From positions 186,001 to 250,000 of the forward strand of contig NZ_NMUL01000023.1 of assembly GCF_002234595.1 (NCBI RefSeq): DNA of 64,000 nucleotides, in the 5' to 3' direction. The DNA is from Amycolatopsis vastitatis. GTDB lineage: Bacteria > Actinomycetota > Actinomycetes > Mycobacteriales > Pseudonocardiaceae. This document shows, in pieces, positions 1-6,492 of the stretch; the first letter of the stretch is position 1; every line of letters starts with the position of its first letter. The notes under the pieces were generated by a model. It worked only from the letters and a program-made list of their open reading frames with translations. It was not told the origin of the DNA and made no database searches. The position numbers were made by a program, and so were the translations under genes.

Positions 1-1042
1 GTGCAGTGAGCTCGAAGTGGAAACTGTCAGGCAGAGTCGCCCACGTCATTGCTACATCCACCTCAACAGGCGCGAGACCGTGCTTGGCTCGAGTGCGATG
101 CTCCCTTCTCTTGCTCACCTCAGCCGCAGTCACTACGTGCTTGTAGGACAACTTGAAATTGGCGAGATTCTCTTGCTCAAGTTCGACGACTATCAGATAG
201 TCTCTACTAATTGACCTACAAAAAGTCTCTATTCTAGCAATCTTCTCTTCGTTGAACCTATTTGGTGACAGATTTGCGACGTACTCGAAGGCTGCTGTAA
301 TCTTTGTGTCGTTGTCCGAATCATTTGCCCCTCCACAAAGCGTGCTCTCGATTACACCTTTGAACGCGTACTTCTCGTGCCCGTTCATGGCGAGACCGTC
401 GCCTCGGAGGGCGCTTACGAAGAGCGCCTTTATGAGGCCAAACAGGAGCCCCCTAACCTCCCATTGCGACGCAGTGGCCAGCAACTTCCCGCTAGCGCTC
501 CGAGCCTCAAACCCATCGAAAAGGTAGCCCCTTCGAACAGAAGCTAGAGGAACGAGCATGCCAGCCAAGTCGTCGACGTCGAGACTGGCTGACTCCTTCC
601 CCAAGGCAGGGGGATTCGTTACTTTTGCATACTGTTCCTTAACACTCAGCGCAGAACCGACATTCCGGTATATGACGAATGTGTTCGTCGTCCCCTGTCT
701 TCCCTCGAGCGTCAATCGCTGATCGACTCGCGACAGGTGATCTGGCAGGTCAAGGACGAGACGGCGGAACGCGTCGACCGCCGCAATGGAGTAGCGCTTT
801 GACACATAGTCGTCGGCTCGAATAAGTTCTGCAAAGTCGATAATCTCCGGCTCAGGCTTACCAACTGCGTTTCGTTTGGGGCGCCCTCCCCATTGATGCG
901 GGAGCAAAACATGGAGCACCAGAAGACCAGCCGTAAGATACGCCGGCAGAGTAGGCCACCCATGCCAAGTCACGACCGCCCAGTACCCCAGAGCCACCAG
1001 CACCAAGATCTCCAGGGACGTGTAGATTTGCCAGCGGCTCAC
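1..1042 (-). CDS. Partial two-helix membrane protein of unknown function (3' end beyond window)
   Basis: The minus-strand frame is open from a GTG at 1042 to the window edge (347 codons visible), so the C-terminus is missing. A strong GAGGAGG sits five bases before the GTG, which fixes the start. The N-terminus holds two hydrophobic stretches (about residues 9-24 and 28-46, ending in VLHVLLPH) followed by a basic GGRPKRN turn; the rest is soluble and mixed in charge. This looks like a membrane-anchored cytoplasmic protein. I do not recognise the family. Base composition is lower in GC than the core genes further right, as expected for accessory DNA. The two-helix-then-soluble layout resembles the protein at 1853-2950, but I see no clear sequence identity. 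Confidence 0.7.
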   Translation of the reverse strand, partial: MSRWQIYTSLEILVLVALGYWAVVTWHGWPTLPAYLTAGLLVLHVLLPHQWGGRPKRNAVGKPEPEIIDFAELIRADDYVSKRYSIAAVDAFRRLVLDLPDHLSRVDQRLTLEGRQGTTNTFVIYRNVGSALSVKEQYAKVTNPPALGKESASLDVDDLAGMLVPLASVRRGYLFDGFEARSASGKLLATASQWEVRGLLFGLIKALFVSALRGDGLAMNGHEKYAFKGVIESTLCGGANDSDNDTKITAAFEYVANLSPNRFNEEKIARIETFCRSISRDYLIVVELEQENLANFKLSYKHVVTAAEVSKRREHRTRAKHGLAPVEVDVAMTWATLPDSFHFELTA

Positions 1043-1142
1043 CAACACCTCCTCGACCGGGCACCATGTAGACCTGTCGCGATCACCAGGGGCTGGCGAC
1101 CGGCAACCTAGTAAGTGTCCGAGCCAAGCAGGAGCCAGTCAA

Positions 1143-1242
1143 TCGTGCATTTTGCACGAAAACTGACTCAGAGTGATCACCTCTTGGGCCATACAGGGGT
1201 TCCTGCGACTCGAACCACGAGTTCAGCTACAGAAAGTAGCTG
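1143..1242. repeat. Small hairpins in the intergenic region upstream of the partial gene
   Basis: Three short inverted repeats lie in the 1043-1256 gap. TCGTGCA/TGCACGA (1143-1159) has a 3-nt loop, ACTCG/CGAGT (1208-1222) has a 5-nt loop, and CAGCTAC/GTAGCTG (1224-1242) has a 5-nt loop. No T-run follows, so they are not clear terminators. They may be operator or RNA structures for the gene starting at 1042; no function can be assigned. Confidence 0.35.
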
Positions 1243-1256
1243 ACGAGGCCCCCGCG

Positions 1257-1540
1257 TTAGCGATCTACAAGCGACGATAGCTCTTGGGCGAGAACCCACA
1301 CGGACGCCACCCCAGCCCGAGAGAATCTAGCCGTCGAATGCGATGTCGATCGTCCTGGATGGTGTCTCGAAAGTGACCGCTCGACACGCGAGACACCGAG
1401 GCACACCAGGTAGCCGACGACATTAACACTGAATGTCCGATTCGTCGTAGTTGAGCTGGGGGCACGCGGCCCTCGGTCGGTCGGGTCAGGTACAGCAGTG
1501 CTCGTGGCCCTGCACGAGATCGTCACTTCGTCGCCTGTCG
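1257..1540 (-). pseudogene. Decayed copy of the C-terminus of the 1853-2950 membrane protein
   Basis: Translated pieces in shifting frames match the last ~95 residues of the intact protein at 1853-2950. EVTIS near 1530 equals its EVTISY; VTFETPSRTIDIAFDG near 1340-1385 corresponds to its AKTVDVSFDGQ; SRAGVASVWVLAQE at 1280-1320 corresponds to its PRAGVAFVWVLDDE. An in-frame TAG follows AFDG, and at least one more frame change is needed, so the copy is dead. No N-terminal part is seen. It sits just behind glycine micropeptide A, in the place where the intact gene sits behind micropeptide B, so a whole cassette was probably duplicated and then lost its effector. Confidence 0.7.
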
Positions 1541-1624
1541 ATGAGGCTTGTCGAAGGGTGACCGGGTAAACCTGCGCCTGCCGCATTGGGACCATTCGAC
1601 GCCATCGACGGCGAACATGAAAGG

Positions 1625-1650
1625 CCCCGGGCACCTGAAGGTGCCCGGGG
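1625..1650 (-). terminator. Hairpin directly behind micropeptide A
   Basis: Perfect 11-bp stem (CCCCGGGCACC pairing with GGTGCCCGGGG) with a 4-nt loop. On the minus strand it begins 11 nt after the stop codon of the tiny gene at 1661-1708 and is followed by a short TTT. It should act as an intrinsic terminator or attenuator. Confidence 0.75.
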
Positions 1651-1660
1651 GTTTGTTGAA

Positions 1661-1708
1661 TCAGCCGCCGGTTCCGCCACCGCCACCGCCGCCGCTGTTG
1701 CGCATCAT
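1661..1708 (-). CDS. Glycine-rich micropeptide A (15 aa)
   Basis: A minus-strand reading frame encodes MMRNSGGGGGGGTGG. Support for translation: a full AGGAGG at 1715-1720 lies six bases before the ATG at 1708, far better than chance, and a perfect hairpin follows the stop. A second peptide of the same kind (3051-3089) occurs 1.35 kb away with the same layout. The run of seven Gly codons uses GGC, GGT and GGA. The role is unknown. It could be a leader peptide for attenuation, a small toxin or signal peptide, or a precursor for modification. The downstream gene is only a remnant (1257-1540). Confidence 0.6.
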   Translation of the reverse strand: MMRNSGGGGGGGTGG

Positions 1709-1852
1709 TGATCACCTCCTCTCGAAAGTGCTAGCACAGAATCTCCCAATCTACCGACCGAAGTCGATAAAACGAAAGGGGCGAGAGCAAGCCGCTCAAT
1801 CGCTTATTTCAGCGTAACAAATTAGTTTCTTATTGCAAGTGGAAGCATTTTT

Positions 1853-2950
1853 TTAGCTTTCCATCTCATCGTCAAGTACCCACACAAACGCGACCCCAGC
1901 CCGCGGGAAGGTCTGGCCATCGAAGCTTACGTCTACCGTCTTGGCAGGTGTTGCTGCTGGCGACAGTTCGATGCGTGAGGCGTCCGGACTGGCGAAGTAG
2001 TCGAGCACGTTGACGCGGCGGACACCGGCACGGGCGTAGTCCAGCTGGACATGCACGCCCTTCGCCGGCCTCGGGAGATCGATGTAAAGCAGGTGGCCGT
2101 GCCGCTGGACGAGGACACGGTAGGTGTACGAGATTGTCACTTCGCTACTGGTGGCAGCCTGACCCAAGCTGACGGTGGTCAGCTGGCTTCCCTCTTGGGC
2201 CGATCTGCGAATCTTCTTCTCGCGACCGTTGACGCTGAGCTGGAGGAGCGTGAATGCCTCGGGGTCGGCCGCGTCGAGCCCGGCCGAGTGGTCGAAATGC
2301 CAGGCTGAGGCGATCGTCGGGTCATGGAGCAGTTCGTGGTACTCGACGAGGTCGGAGACACAGGCGAAGCGCATCGTCGGGCTGGCGGGCTGCACCTTGT
2401 ACTCCCAGCGGATCGTCGCGACGAACATTGAGCCCTTGCCCGCCGCGGGACCGGCCGTCCACGGACTGAGCGATACCGACACATCGACATCACGCCAGCG
2501 CTCCGGCGAGCGTATGACTTGTGCGCGCAGGTCGCTGTAAGCATCGGCCGCCAGCGCCTGGTCACCGAGTCGAAGCCCGATGGCGTTGGTGGCGATGCGG
2601 TCAAGGGTGTCGTCTGAGGCAATGTCCTTCAGCCCGCCAGGGTTGAAGGCGAAGCTGTCCAGGACCGCGTCGCGGATAGCCGGCGCCTCCTGGCGGATGG
2701 CATGGCGAAGCTGTTCGTTCGTGCGGGCCGCGGTTTCCTTGCGCGCGTAGTACTCGAAGATGACCGCAATGACACCGGCGCTGAGCAGCGCACTGCCGAC
2801 TTCGCCAGTAGGCCAGCCGACGAGCCAGCTCAACACGGGAATCGTCTCGACGCGGTGCGATATGACTATCAGTACAATGCCGAGGAGCGCAGTCATCAGT
2901 CCGGCGAGCCGGAGCTTGGTCTTGTACAGCTGGTCGAGCAGGTGGTTCAT
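1853..2950 (-). CDS. Two-helix membrane protein with large soluble domain, unknown function
   Basis: A 365-residue protein starts at ATG 2950 (MNHLLDQLYKTK). A start at 3022 is possible, but it lies upstream inside the terminator hairpin, so I reject it; the ribosome site for 2950 is weak. Two hydrophobic helices (about residues 15-35, LAGLMTALLGIVLIVIS, and 49-67, GSALLSAGVIAVIFEYYARK) are followed by a ~300-residue soluble part, the last 100 residues of which are beta-rich and end VAFVWVLDDEMES. No enzyme motif is visible. It lies behind micropeptide B and a hairpin, so expression may depend on read-through of that hairpin. A dead copy of its 3' end lies at 1257-1540. A membrane effector under the control of the divergent XRE protein is a reasonable guess, not a demonstration. 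Confidence 0.75.
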   Translation of the reverse strand: MNHLLDQLYKTKLRLAGLMTALLGIVLIVISHRVETIPVLSWLVGWPTGEVGSALLSAGVIAVIFEYYARKETAARTNEQLRHAIRQEAPAIRDAVLDSFAFNPGGLKDIASDDTLDRIATNAIGLRLGDQALAADAYSDLRAQVIRSPERWRDVDVSVSLSPWTAGPAAGKGSMFVATIRWEYKVQPASPTMRFACVSDLVEYHELLHDPTIASAWHFDHSAGLDAADPEAFTLLQLSVNGREKKIRRSAQEGSQLTTVSLGQAATSSEVTISYTYRVLVQRHGHLLYIDLPRPAKGVHVQLDYARAGVRRVNVLDYFASPDASRIELSPAATPAKTVDVSFDGQTFPRAGVAFVWVLDDEMES

Positions 2951-2997
2951 CTGCCACTTATTGTACCAAGCTTTGTATTCATGTTGAATAGCTAAAT

Positions 2998-3034
2998 GAG
3001 GACCCCTGGGTGCTACAGGCATCCAGGGGTCCTC
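2998..3034 (-). terminator. Hairpin between micropeptide B and the membrane protein gene
   Basis: Perfect 12-bp stem (GAGGACCCCTGG with CCAGGGGTCCTC), 13-nt loop, followed on the minus strand by ATTT. It starts 17 nt after the stop of the tiny gene at 3051-3089 and ends 48 nt before the start of the membrane protein gene. A second, weaker hairpin (TCGCT/AGCGA, 3033-3050) overlaps its first arm by two bases and abuts the micropeptide stop codon, an arrangement that could let a ribosome influence folding. Confidence 0.75.
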
Positions 3035-3050
3035 GCTATTCCTTCAGCGA

Positions 3051-3089
3051 TCAGGTTCCGCCACCACCGCCGCTCATCGCGTAGCGCAT
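3051..3089 (-). CDS. Glycine-rich micropeptide B (12 aa)
   Basis: The minus-strand frame encodes MRYAMSGGGGGT. A GGGGAGG ribosome site lies about eight bases before the ATG at 3089; an internal ATG would give MSGGGGGT. It shares the Met-Arg start, Ser-then-poly-Gly tract and Thr with micropeptide A, and is likewise followed by a strong hairpin. The intact membrane protein gene lies directly downstream, and the XRE gene is divergent upstream, so this is the first cistron of a regulated minus-strand unit. Possible roles are leader peptide, toxin or signal, or modified peptide; nothing in the sequence decides between them. Confidence 0.6.
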   Translation of the reverse strand: MRYAMSGGGGGT

Positions 3090-3147
3090 GTACCCACCTC
3101 CCCGGAAATCCGCTGGTCAGGGCCGTTTCCCGACCTACCAGGGCCGA

Positions 3148-3170
3148 CAATATCCTATTTTGGGATATTG
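3148..3170. promoter_or_regulatory. Inverted repeat between micropeptide B and the XRE gene (probable operator)
   Basis: CAATATCC (3148-3155) and GGATATTG (3163-3170) form perfect 8-bp arms separated by 7 nt. The site lies in the AT-rich centre of the divergent intergenic region, 27 bp before the XRE start and 59 bp before micropeptide B. Size and place fit an operator for the 79-residue XRE protein controlling both directions. Confidence 0.55.
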
Positions 3171-3196
3171 GCAAGGATTACGGTCCGCTACCCCTC

Positions 3197-3436
3197 GTGA
3201 ACAAGACGATCTACTCCGCGGAGTACCAGCGGCTCTGTGCGCTCCTCCGGGAACTGCGCCGCGAAGCGGGGTTGACGCAAGTGCAGGTCGCCGAGCGGCT
3301 CGACGAGCCGCAGTCGTTCGTGAGCAAGTACGAGGCCGGCGAGCGACGGCTCGATGTTGTCGAGCTGCACCAGGTCGGGACGGCACTCGGCACGACCGTC
3401 GTCGCCATCCTCCAACGCCTGTGGCCCGAGGACTGA
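3197..3436 (+). CDS. Small XRE-family HTH regulator (79 aa)
   Basis: Nearly the whole protein is one helix-turn-helix domain: LRELRREAGLTQVQVAERLD, then the recognition-helix signature SFVSKYEAGERRLDVVEL. The GTG at 3197 is chosen because it gives a complete domain; longer frames upstream run through the operator and micropeptide region. No strong Shine-Dalgarno precedes it, so it may be translated from a short leader. It is divergent from micropeptide B and the membrane protein gene, with an inverted repeat between them, and probably represses that unit and itself. Confidence 0.8.
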   Translation: MNKTIYSAEYQRLCALLRELRREAGLTQVQVAERLDEPQSFVSKYEAGERRLDVVELHQVGTALGTTVVAILQRLWPED

Positions 3437-3451
3437 CGCTGCTGCCTGACC

Positions 3452-3967
3452 TCAGTGTCCAGCGTCTGGATCAAGTTCGGCGTACGCGACGTCGCCCGAC
3501 GTCCGCGCCGCGAGGGCTTTCTGGAGCTGCGACCAGAGCCGTGGTTTGAGCAGCGGCTTCGCCTCGGCAGGTGTCAGGAATCCCAGGCCAGCAAGCTCGT
3601 CGTCAGTGGGGCGCAGCTCCGCGACCATCGCGTCATCCAGTGTCCCGCCGTCGAAAATCATCACCAGCTGGTCGTCCCACGGTCCGTGCGGTGGCACCCA
3701 TTCGACGAGCAGCAGCCTACCGACGATCAGCGTCAGCCCAAGCTCTTCGCGCAGCTCCCGCTCGGCGGCAGCCACCGGCGGCTCGTTGGCCTCGACCATC
3801 CCGCCGGGTATGTCCCATCCCTCCTTGTAGGTGGGATCCACCAACAGCACGCGGCCAGCCCGGTCGGTGATCAGGACGTCGGCGGCGACCCGCTTGCGCG
3901 CTTGTTTGGCGTTGCCCTCCGCCAGGTACGCAAAGCGGGCCGCATCGTCCTCAGTCACACCGGCCAC
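3452..3967 (-). CDS. Nudix hydrolase
   Basis: The 171-residue protein contains a full Nudix box, GGMVEANEPPVAAAEREL continuing to REELGL (about residues 55-77), with the metal-binding REEL glutamates. Nudix enzymes hydrolyse nucleoside diphosphates linked to another moiety; the substrate is not predictable here. The start (GTG 3967) overlaps the end of the XRE-TPR gene by 13 nt, so the two form one minus-strand operon. The pair lies divergent from the graspetide cluster, and a second Nudix gene ends that cluster, so a linked role in nucleotide clean-up or regulation is possible. Confidence 0.88.
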   Translation of the reverse strand: MAGVTEDDAARFAYLAEGNAKQARKRVAADVLITDRAGRVLLVDPTYKEGWDIPGGMVEANEPPVAAAERELREELGLTLIVGRLLLVEWVPPHGPWDDQLVMIFDGGTLDDAMVAELRPTDDELAGLGFLTPAEAKPLLKPRLWSQLQKALAARTSGDVAYAELDPDAGH

Positions 3968-5232
3968 GACGTGTCGGATTCCGGCGCAGCCGCGGGTTGC
4001 AAGACATGAGAGCAGTCTGCCAGGAACAGCTGCACAGCGGGAACTGAGCGGTGCGGCCGCAGGGTCACTTGGAGTTTGGCAAGCTGGGTACGCACGCGCT
4101 TGGAGGTCAGCGAACCAGCCGCAGCGCAGATCTCACGTCCAAGGGCGGCAGCCTCGTCGATCTCACCGCCACCAGCAAGCACCTCTGCGAGCGTCAGCTG
4201 CCCGAACGCCCGACTTCGCACCCGGTCGCCGACGCGCAGCTCCAAGACGCGGCGGGCCTGGCGTTCGGCTTGTTTCCGATCCCCGAGCGCGTCGTAGCAG
4301 AGGGCTGCCTCGCCGGCCAGCGACGCTTCGTCGAACTGACTGATCCACTCCGCCGATGTGTCTTCATGCAGCCGTTCCAGCACGCATTCCGCGTCCATGA
4401 GGGCTCGGCGGCTGGCGTCAGCGTCGCCTTGCATGGCGAAACCGCGGGCGCTCATGGCGTGGAGTCGCGCCGACAGCCGCTGCCGGGCGGGACCACGCTC
4501 GGCATGCGCCAAGCCAACCTGAGCGATCCGGACGGCGTCCGCCGCCTGGTGGAGCTGGCCGGCGAGGTGGCTCATGCTGGCGCAGATATTGGCGAGAAGC
4601 GCTGGGTGATCCGCGACTTTGGCGAGCCGATACGACTGGCTGAAGTGGCGCTGAGCGTACTGGTCGCGGCCGCTGTCGTGGGCCATCCAACCGGCAATCT
4701 CGGTCAGGGACGCAGCTGCCTCGAACAAGCGCTCGCCCAGGATGTCGCTGGCCGGGTCGAAGAGCCGCGGGCTGATCTCGGTCTGCAGGTAGTGGACCAC
4801 GGCCGAATAGATCTGGCCGCCGCCGACCTTCCGGTCCGCTACCTGGAACGCCGTCGCCATGGCCTGGATGGTGGCGAGATCGGCTTGCCGGTCCTGTTGG
4901 GCGGGTTGGGCAGGGAACAGGCTGACGACGGGCACCGCCCGCGGAGGACGCCGCTGCTCATCCACGCGGGCAGCCGCTGCCGCGCCGTCGCGTTCGTTAC
5001 TAACTTCGACCGCCGCGTACGTCGGGGCCAGGCGTAGTAGTTCCTCGAGACGGTCTGCGCTGACCTTCAGTACAGCGGCCAATTTGGGTCGCTTGCACGG
5101 CAATGGCTCGGTCTTCCCGGATTCCCAGTTGCCGACCGTCTTGACGTCGATGGCAAGAGCCTCAGCGAGCCGTTCCTGCGTGTAGCCAGCTGCCCGCCGT
5201 GCCCGTGCCAGCTCGTCGCGCTTGGCGACCAT
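3955..5232 (-). CDS. XRE-family regulator with C-terminal TPR-like region
   Basis: In this 425-residue protein, residues 1-60 form an HTH (ELARARRAAGYTQERLAEAL, then TVGNWESGKTEPLP). The remainder is alpha-helical and alanine-rich with TPR-like repeats. Such proteins are common actinomycete regulators next to specialised-metabolite genes and may sense a peptide through the TPR part. The ATG at 5232 is preceded by GGAGGGG at five-base spacing. The ribosome site lies between the arms of an inverted repeat (5230-5249). It is divergent from the 5511-8651 operon and co-transcribed with the Nudix gene at 3452. It is the likely regulator of the graspetide cluster (inference). Confidence 0.85.
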   Translation of the reverse strand: MVAKRDELARARRAAGYTQERLAEALAIDVKTVGNWESGKTEPLPCKRPKLAAVLKVSADRLEELLRLAPTYAAVEVSNERDGAAAAARVDEQRRPPRAVPVVSLFPAQPAQQDRQADLATIQAMATAFQVADRKVGGGQIYSAVVHYLQTEISPRLFDPASDILGERLFEAAASLTEIAGWMAHDSGRDQYAQRHFSQSYRLAKVADHPALLANICASMSHLAGQLHQAADAVRIAQVGLAHAERGPARQRLSARLHAMSARGFAMQGDADASRRALMDAECVLERLHEDTSAEWISQFDEASLAGEAALCYDALGDRKQAERQARRVLELRVGDRVRSRAFGQLTLAEVLAGGGEIDEAAALGREICAAAGSLTSKRVRTQLAKLQVTLRPHRSVPAVQLFLADCSHVLQPAAAPESDTSWPV

Positions 5233-5249
5233 ACGTACCCCTCCGTATG
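5230..5249. promoter_or_regulatory. Inverted repeat flanking the ribosome site of the XRE-TPR gene
   Basis: CATACG (5230-5235) and CGTATG (5244-5249) form 6-bp arms around an 8-nt centre. On the minus strand the centre holds the GGAGGGG ribosome site and one arm includes the ATG. It could be an autoregulatory operator or an RNA hairpin masking translation. Confidence 0.4.
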
Positions 5250-5510
5250 CGATCCGTGCCGCCTGGCCACATTACCCCAGGTCAGCCCCTGTGGTTGCCG
5301 GTCTCTTTCGCCAATTTTCCTGATCTTTTCCCTGGGATTCGGCCGAGCGGCCGTCCAAGGTCAAAAGCGGCATCCGGCGCCGGGGCAGCCATCCCCCGCC
5401 TCCGGGACCGCAGGTCTCCTTCCGCAGGGAAGCCTCGCTGCCTGCGGTACAAGGCCCCTGGCGTCGGATGCCGCACCACGATCGATAACGGAACGGACGG
5501 AGCGGTCATC

Positions 5511-5756
5511 ATGGCCGTACGAACGATCGACCTGCACACGGGCCCACGAGTGTCCTGCGCCTGGCAACGACGGCTTAACCGGCTGTCGGCCACGGTCGGT
5601 GAGCGGATCCCCGAGCCCGTGCAGCTCTACAGCCTGATCACCCTGACGTTCGTACTGCACGAGCCAGATCCGGCGAGCGGCGACTGCGCTTGCTGCACCG
5701 TCGTCTGGCCCTGTGACATCGTTCGGCATGCCTACCGGCTGCGCGAAGGTTTCTAG
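5511..5756 (+). CDS. Small cysteine-containing protein, unknown (81 aa)
   Basis: Starts at ATG 5511 (MAVRTIDLHTG). A GACGGAGCGGTCATC leader gives a modest ribosome site. The frame is open further upstream to 5199, but that part overlaps the divergent regulator's promoter and start and reads as low-complexity proline/arginine sequence, so I exclude it. It contains one CxCC motif (GDCACC, about residues 59-64). It is the first gene of the plus-strand run leading to the graspetide genes, eight bases before the next start. The function is not recognised; an accessory role in the cluster is inferred only from position. Confidence 0.6.
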   Translation: MAVRTIDLHTGPRVSCAWQRRLNRLSATVGERIPEPVQLYSLITLTFVLHEPDPASGDCACCTVVWPCDIVRHAYRLREGF

Positions 5757-5764
5757 GCGGCGTA

Positions 5765-6178
5765 GTGGTGACCGGGCTCTCCCTCGACGACCTCTTCGTC
5801 GAGCTGCGCCGCCGCAAGTGGACGCTCTACCTCTTCGGCCGTCCGGCCGCGCCCGACCTGTACGCCGCGACGTTTCGGTGGCCGACGTGCACCGATGTCC
5901 TCATCATCCGTGACGAGCGTCGTGCCACCGCGTACCGGACGCCGAGCTTCCCCGGCACCGACGTCTTCCGGCCGTCGGTGGTCTCCTGGCAGTACGGGGC
6001 GGAGCCGCTCTGGACCCTTCGCGCCGTGCTCACGATTGGCGCACCGGGCCAGGCCGACGCGCCCTTCCAGGTTCTCGCCCCCGCTCCGGGGTCCAGAGTT
6101 CCCCTCGAAATGGGTCAGCCGGTCATGACCTGGCCGACCGGCCTCGTCCAAGACCCCACGCCGAAAACAGCGTGGTGA
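5765..6178 (+). CDS. Hypothetical protein of the graspetide operon (137 aa)
   Basis: Starts at GTG 5765 (5768 also possible) and ends 22 nt before the precursor gene. The middle, FPGTDVFRPSVVSWQYGAEP, and the N-terminus, LSLDDLFVELRRRKWTLYLF, look like a compact soluble alpha/beta protein with no signal peptide or membrane helix. No catalytic motif is recognised. Close spacing makes it part of the same transcript as the precursor, ligase and methyltransferase genes; it could be an auxiliary or self-protection factor. Confidence 0.65.
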   Translation: MVTGLSLDDLFVELRRRKWTLYLFGRPAAPDLYAATFRWPTCTDVLIIRDERRATAYRTPSFPGTDVFRPSVVSWQYGAEPLWTLRAVLTIGAPGQADAPFQVLAPAPGSRVPLEMGQPVMTWPTGLVQDPTPKTAW

Positions 6179-6200
6179 TAGGGAAAAGGAGAAGCAGAGC

Positions 6201-6464
6201 ATGACGACCCGTATGTCACTCACCGACGCGGACGAGCGTTTCGGACTCGGCGTCCGCCGAGGATTCGTGCCGACGGCTGAGCCCGTCTCGGACACGGAGA
6301 ACACCCCCTTCGGCCTGACGTTGCGGACCGCCCCCGCCTCCCGCAACGTCGTGGTCCTGCGCACCGGAACCGGTGCCACGATGGCCACCGAAAGCGTGAC
6401 CGAGCAGTCCACCGACGGCAACGACGAGGGCGACACCCGCTACGACGTCGCCAACGACATCTGA
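6201..6464 (+). CDS. Graspetide (ATP-grasp-modified RiPP) precursor peptide
   Basis: This 87-residue peptide has an AAGGAG ribosome site before ATG 6201. The leader contains TPFGLTLR (residues 35-42), matching the PFGL-type recognition motif of putative ATP-grasp-target peptides. The C-terminal core from residue 55 is rich in Thr, Asp and Glu (TGTGATMATESVTEQSTDG, residues 55-73, then N74 to I87). These are the residues that ATP-grasp ligases join as side-chain esters (Thr/Ser OH to Asp/Glu). Asp72-Gly73 is the best candidate for aspartimide formation by the linked methyltransferase. Ligase and methyltransferase genes follow directly, confirming the class. The ring pattern cannot be deduced by eye. 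Confidence 0.85.
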   Translation: MTTRMSLTDADERFGLGVRRGFVPTAEPVSDTENTPFGLTLRTAPASRNVVVLRTGTGATMATESVTEQSTDGNDEGDTRYDVANDI

Positions 6465-6492
6465 CGCCACCGACGAAGGACTCGCCAACGCC

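Noticed and set aside
1190..1245. tRNA-like segment containing GGTTCGAGTC on the minus strand
   Set aside because: The T stem does not pair (only two of five positions), and no anticodon arm or acceptor stem can be formed; the hairpins there explain the pattern better.
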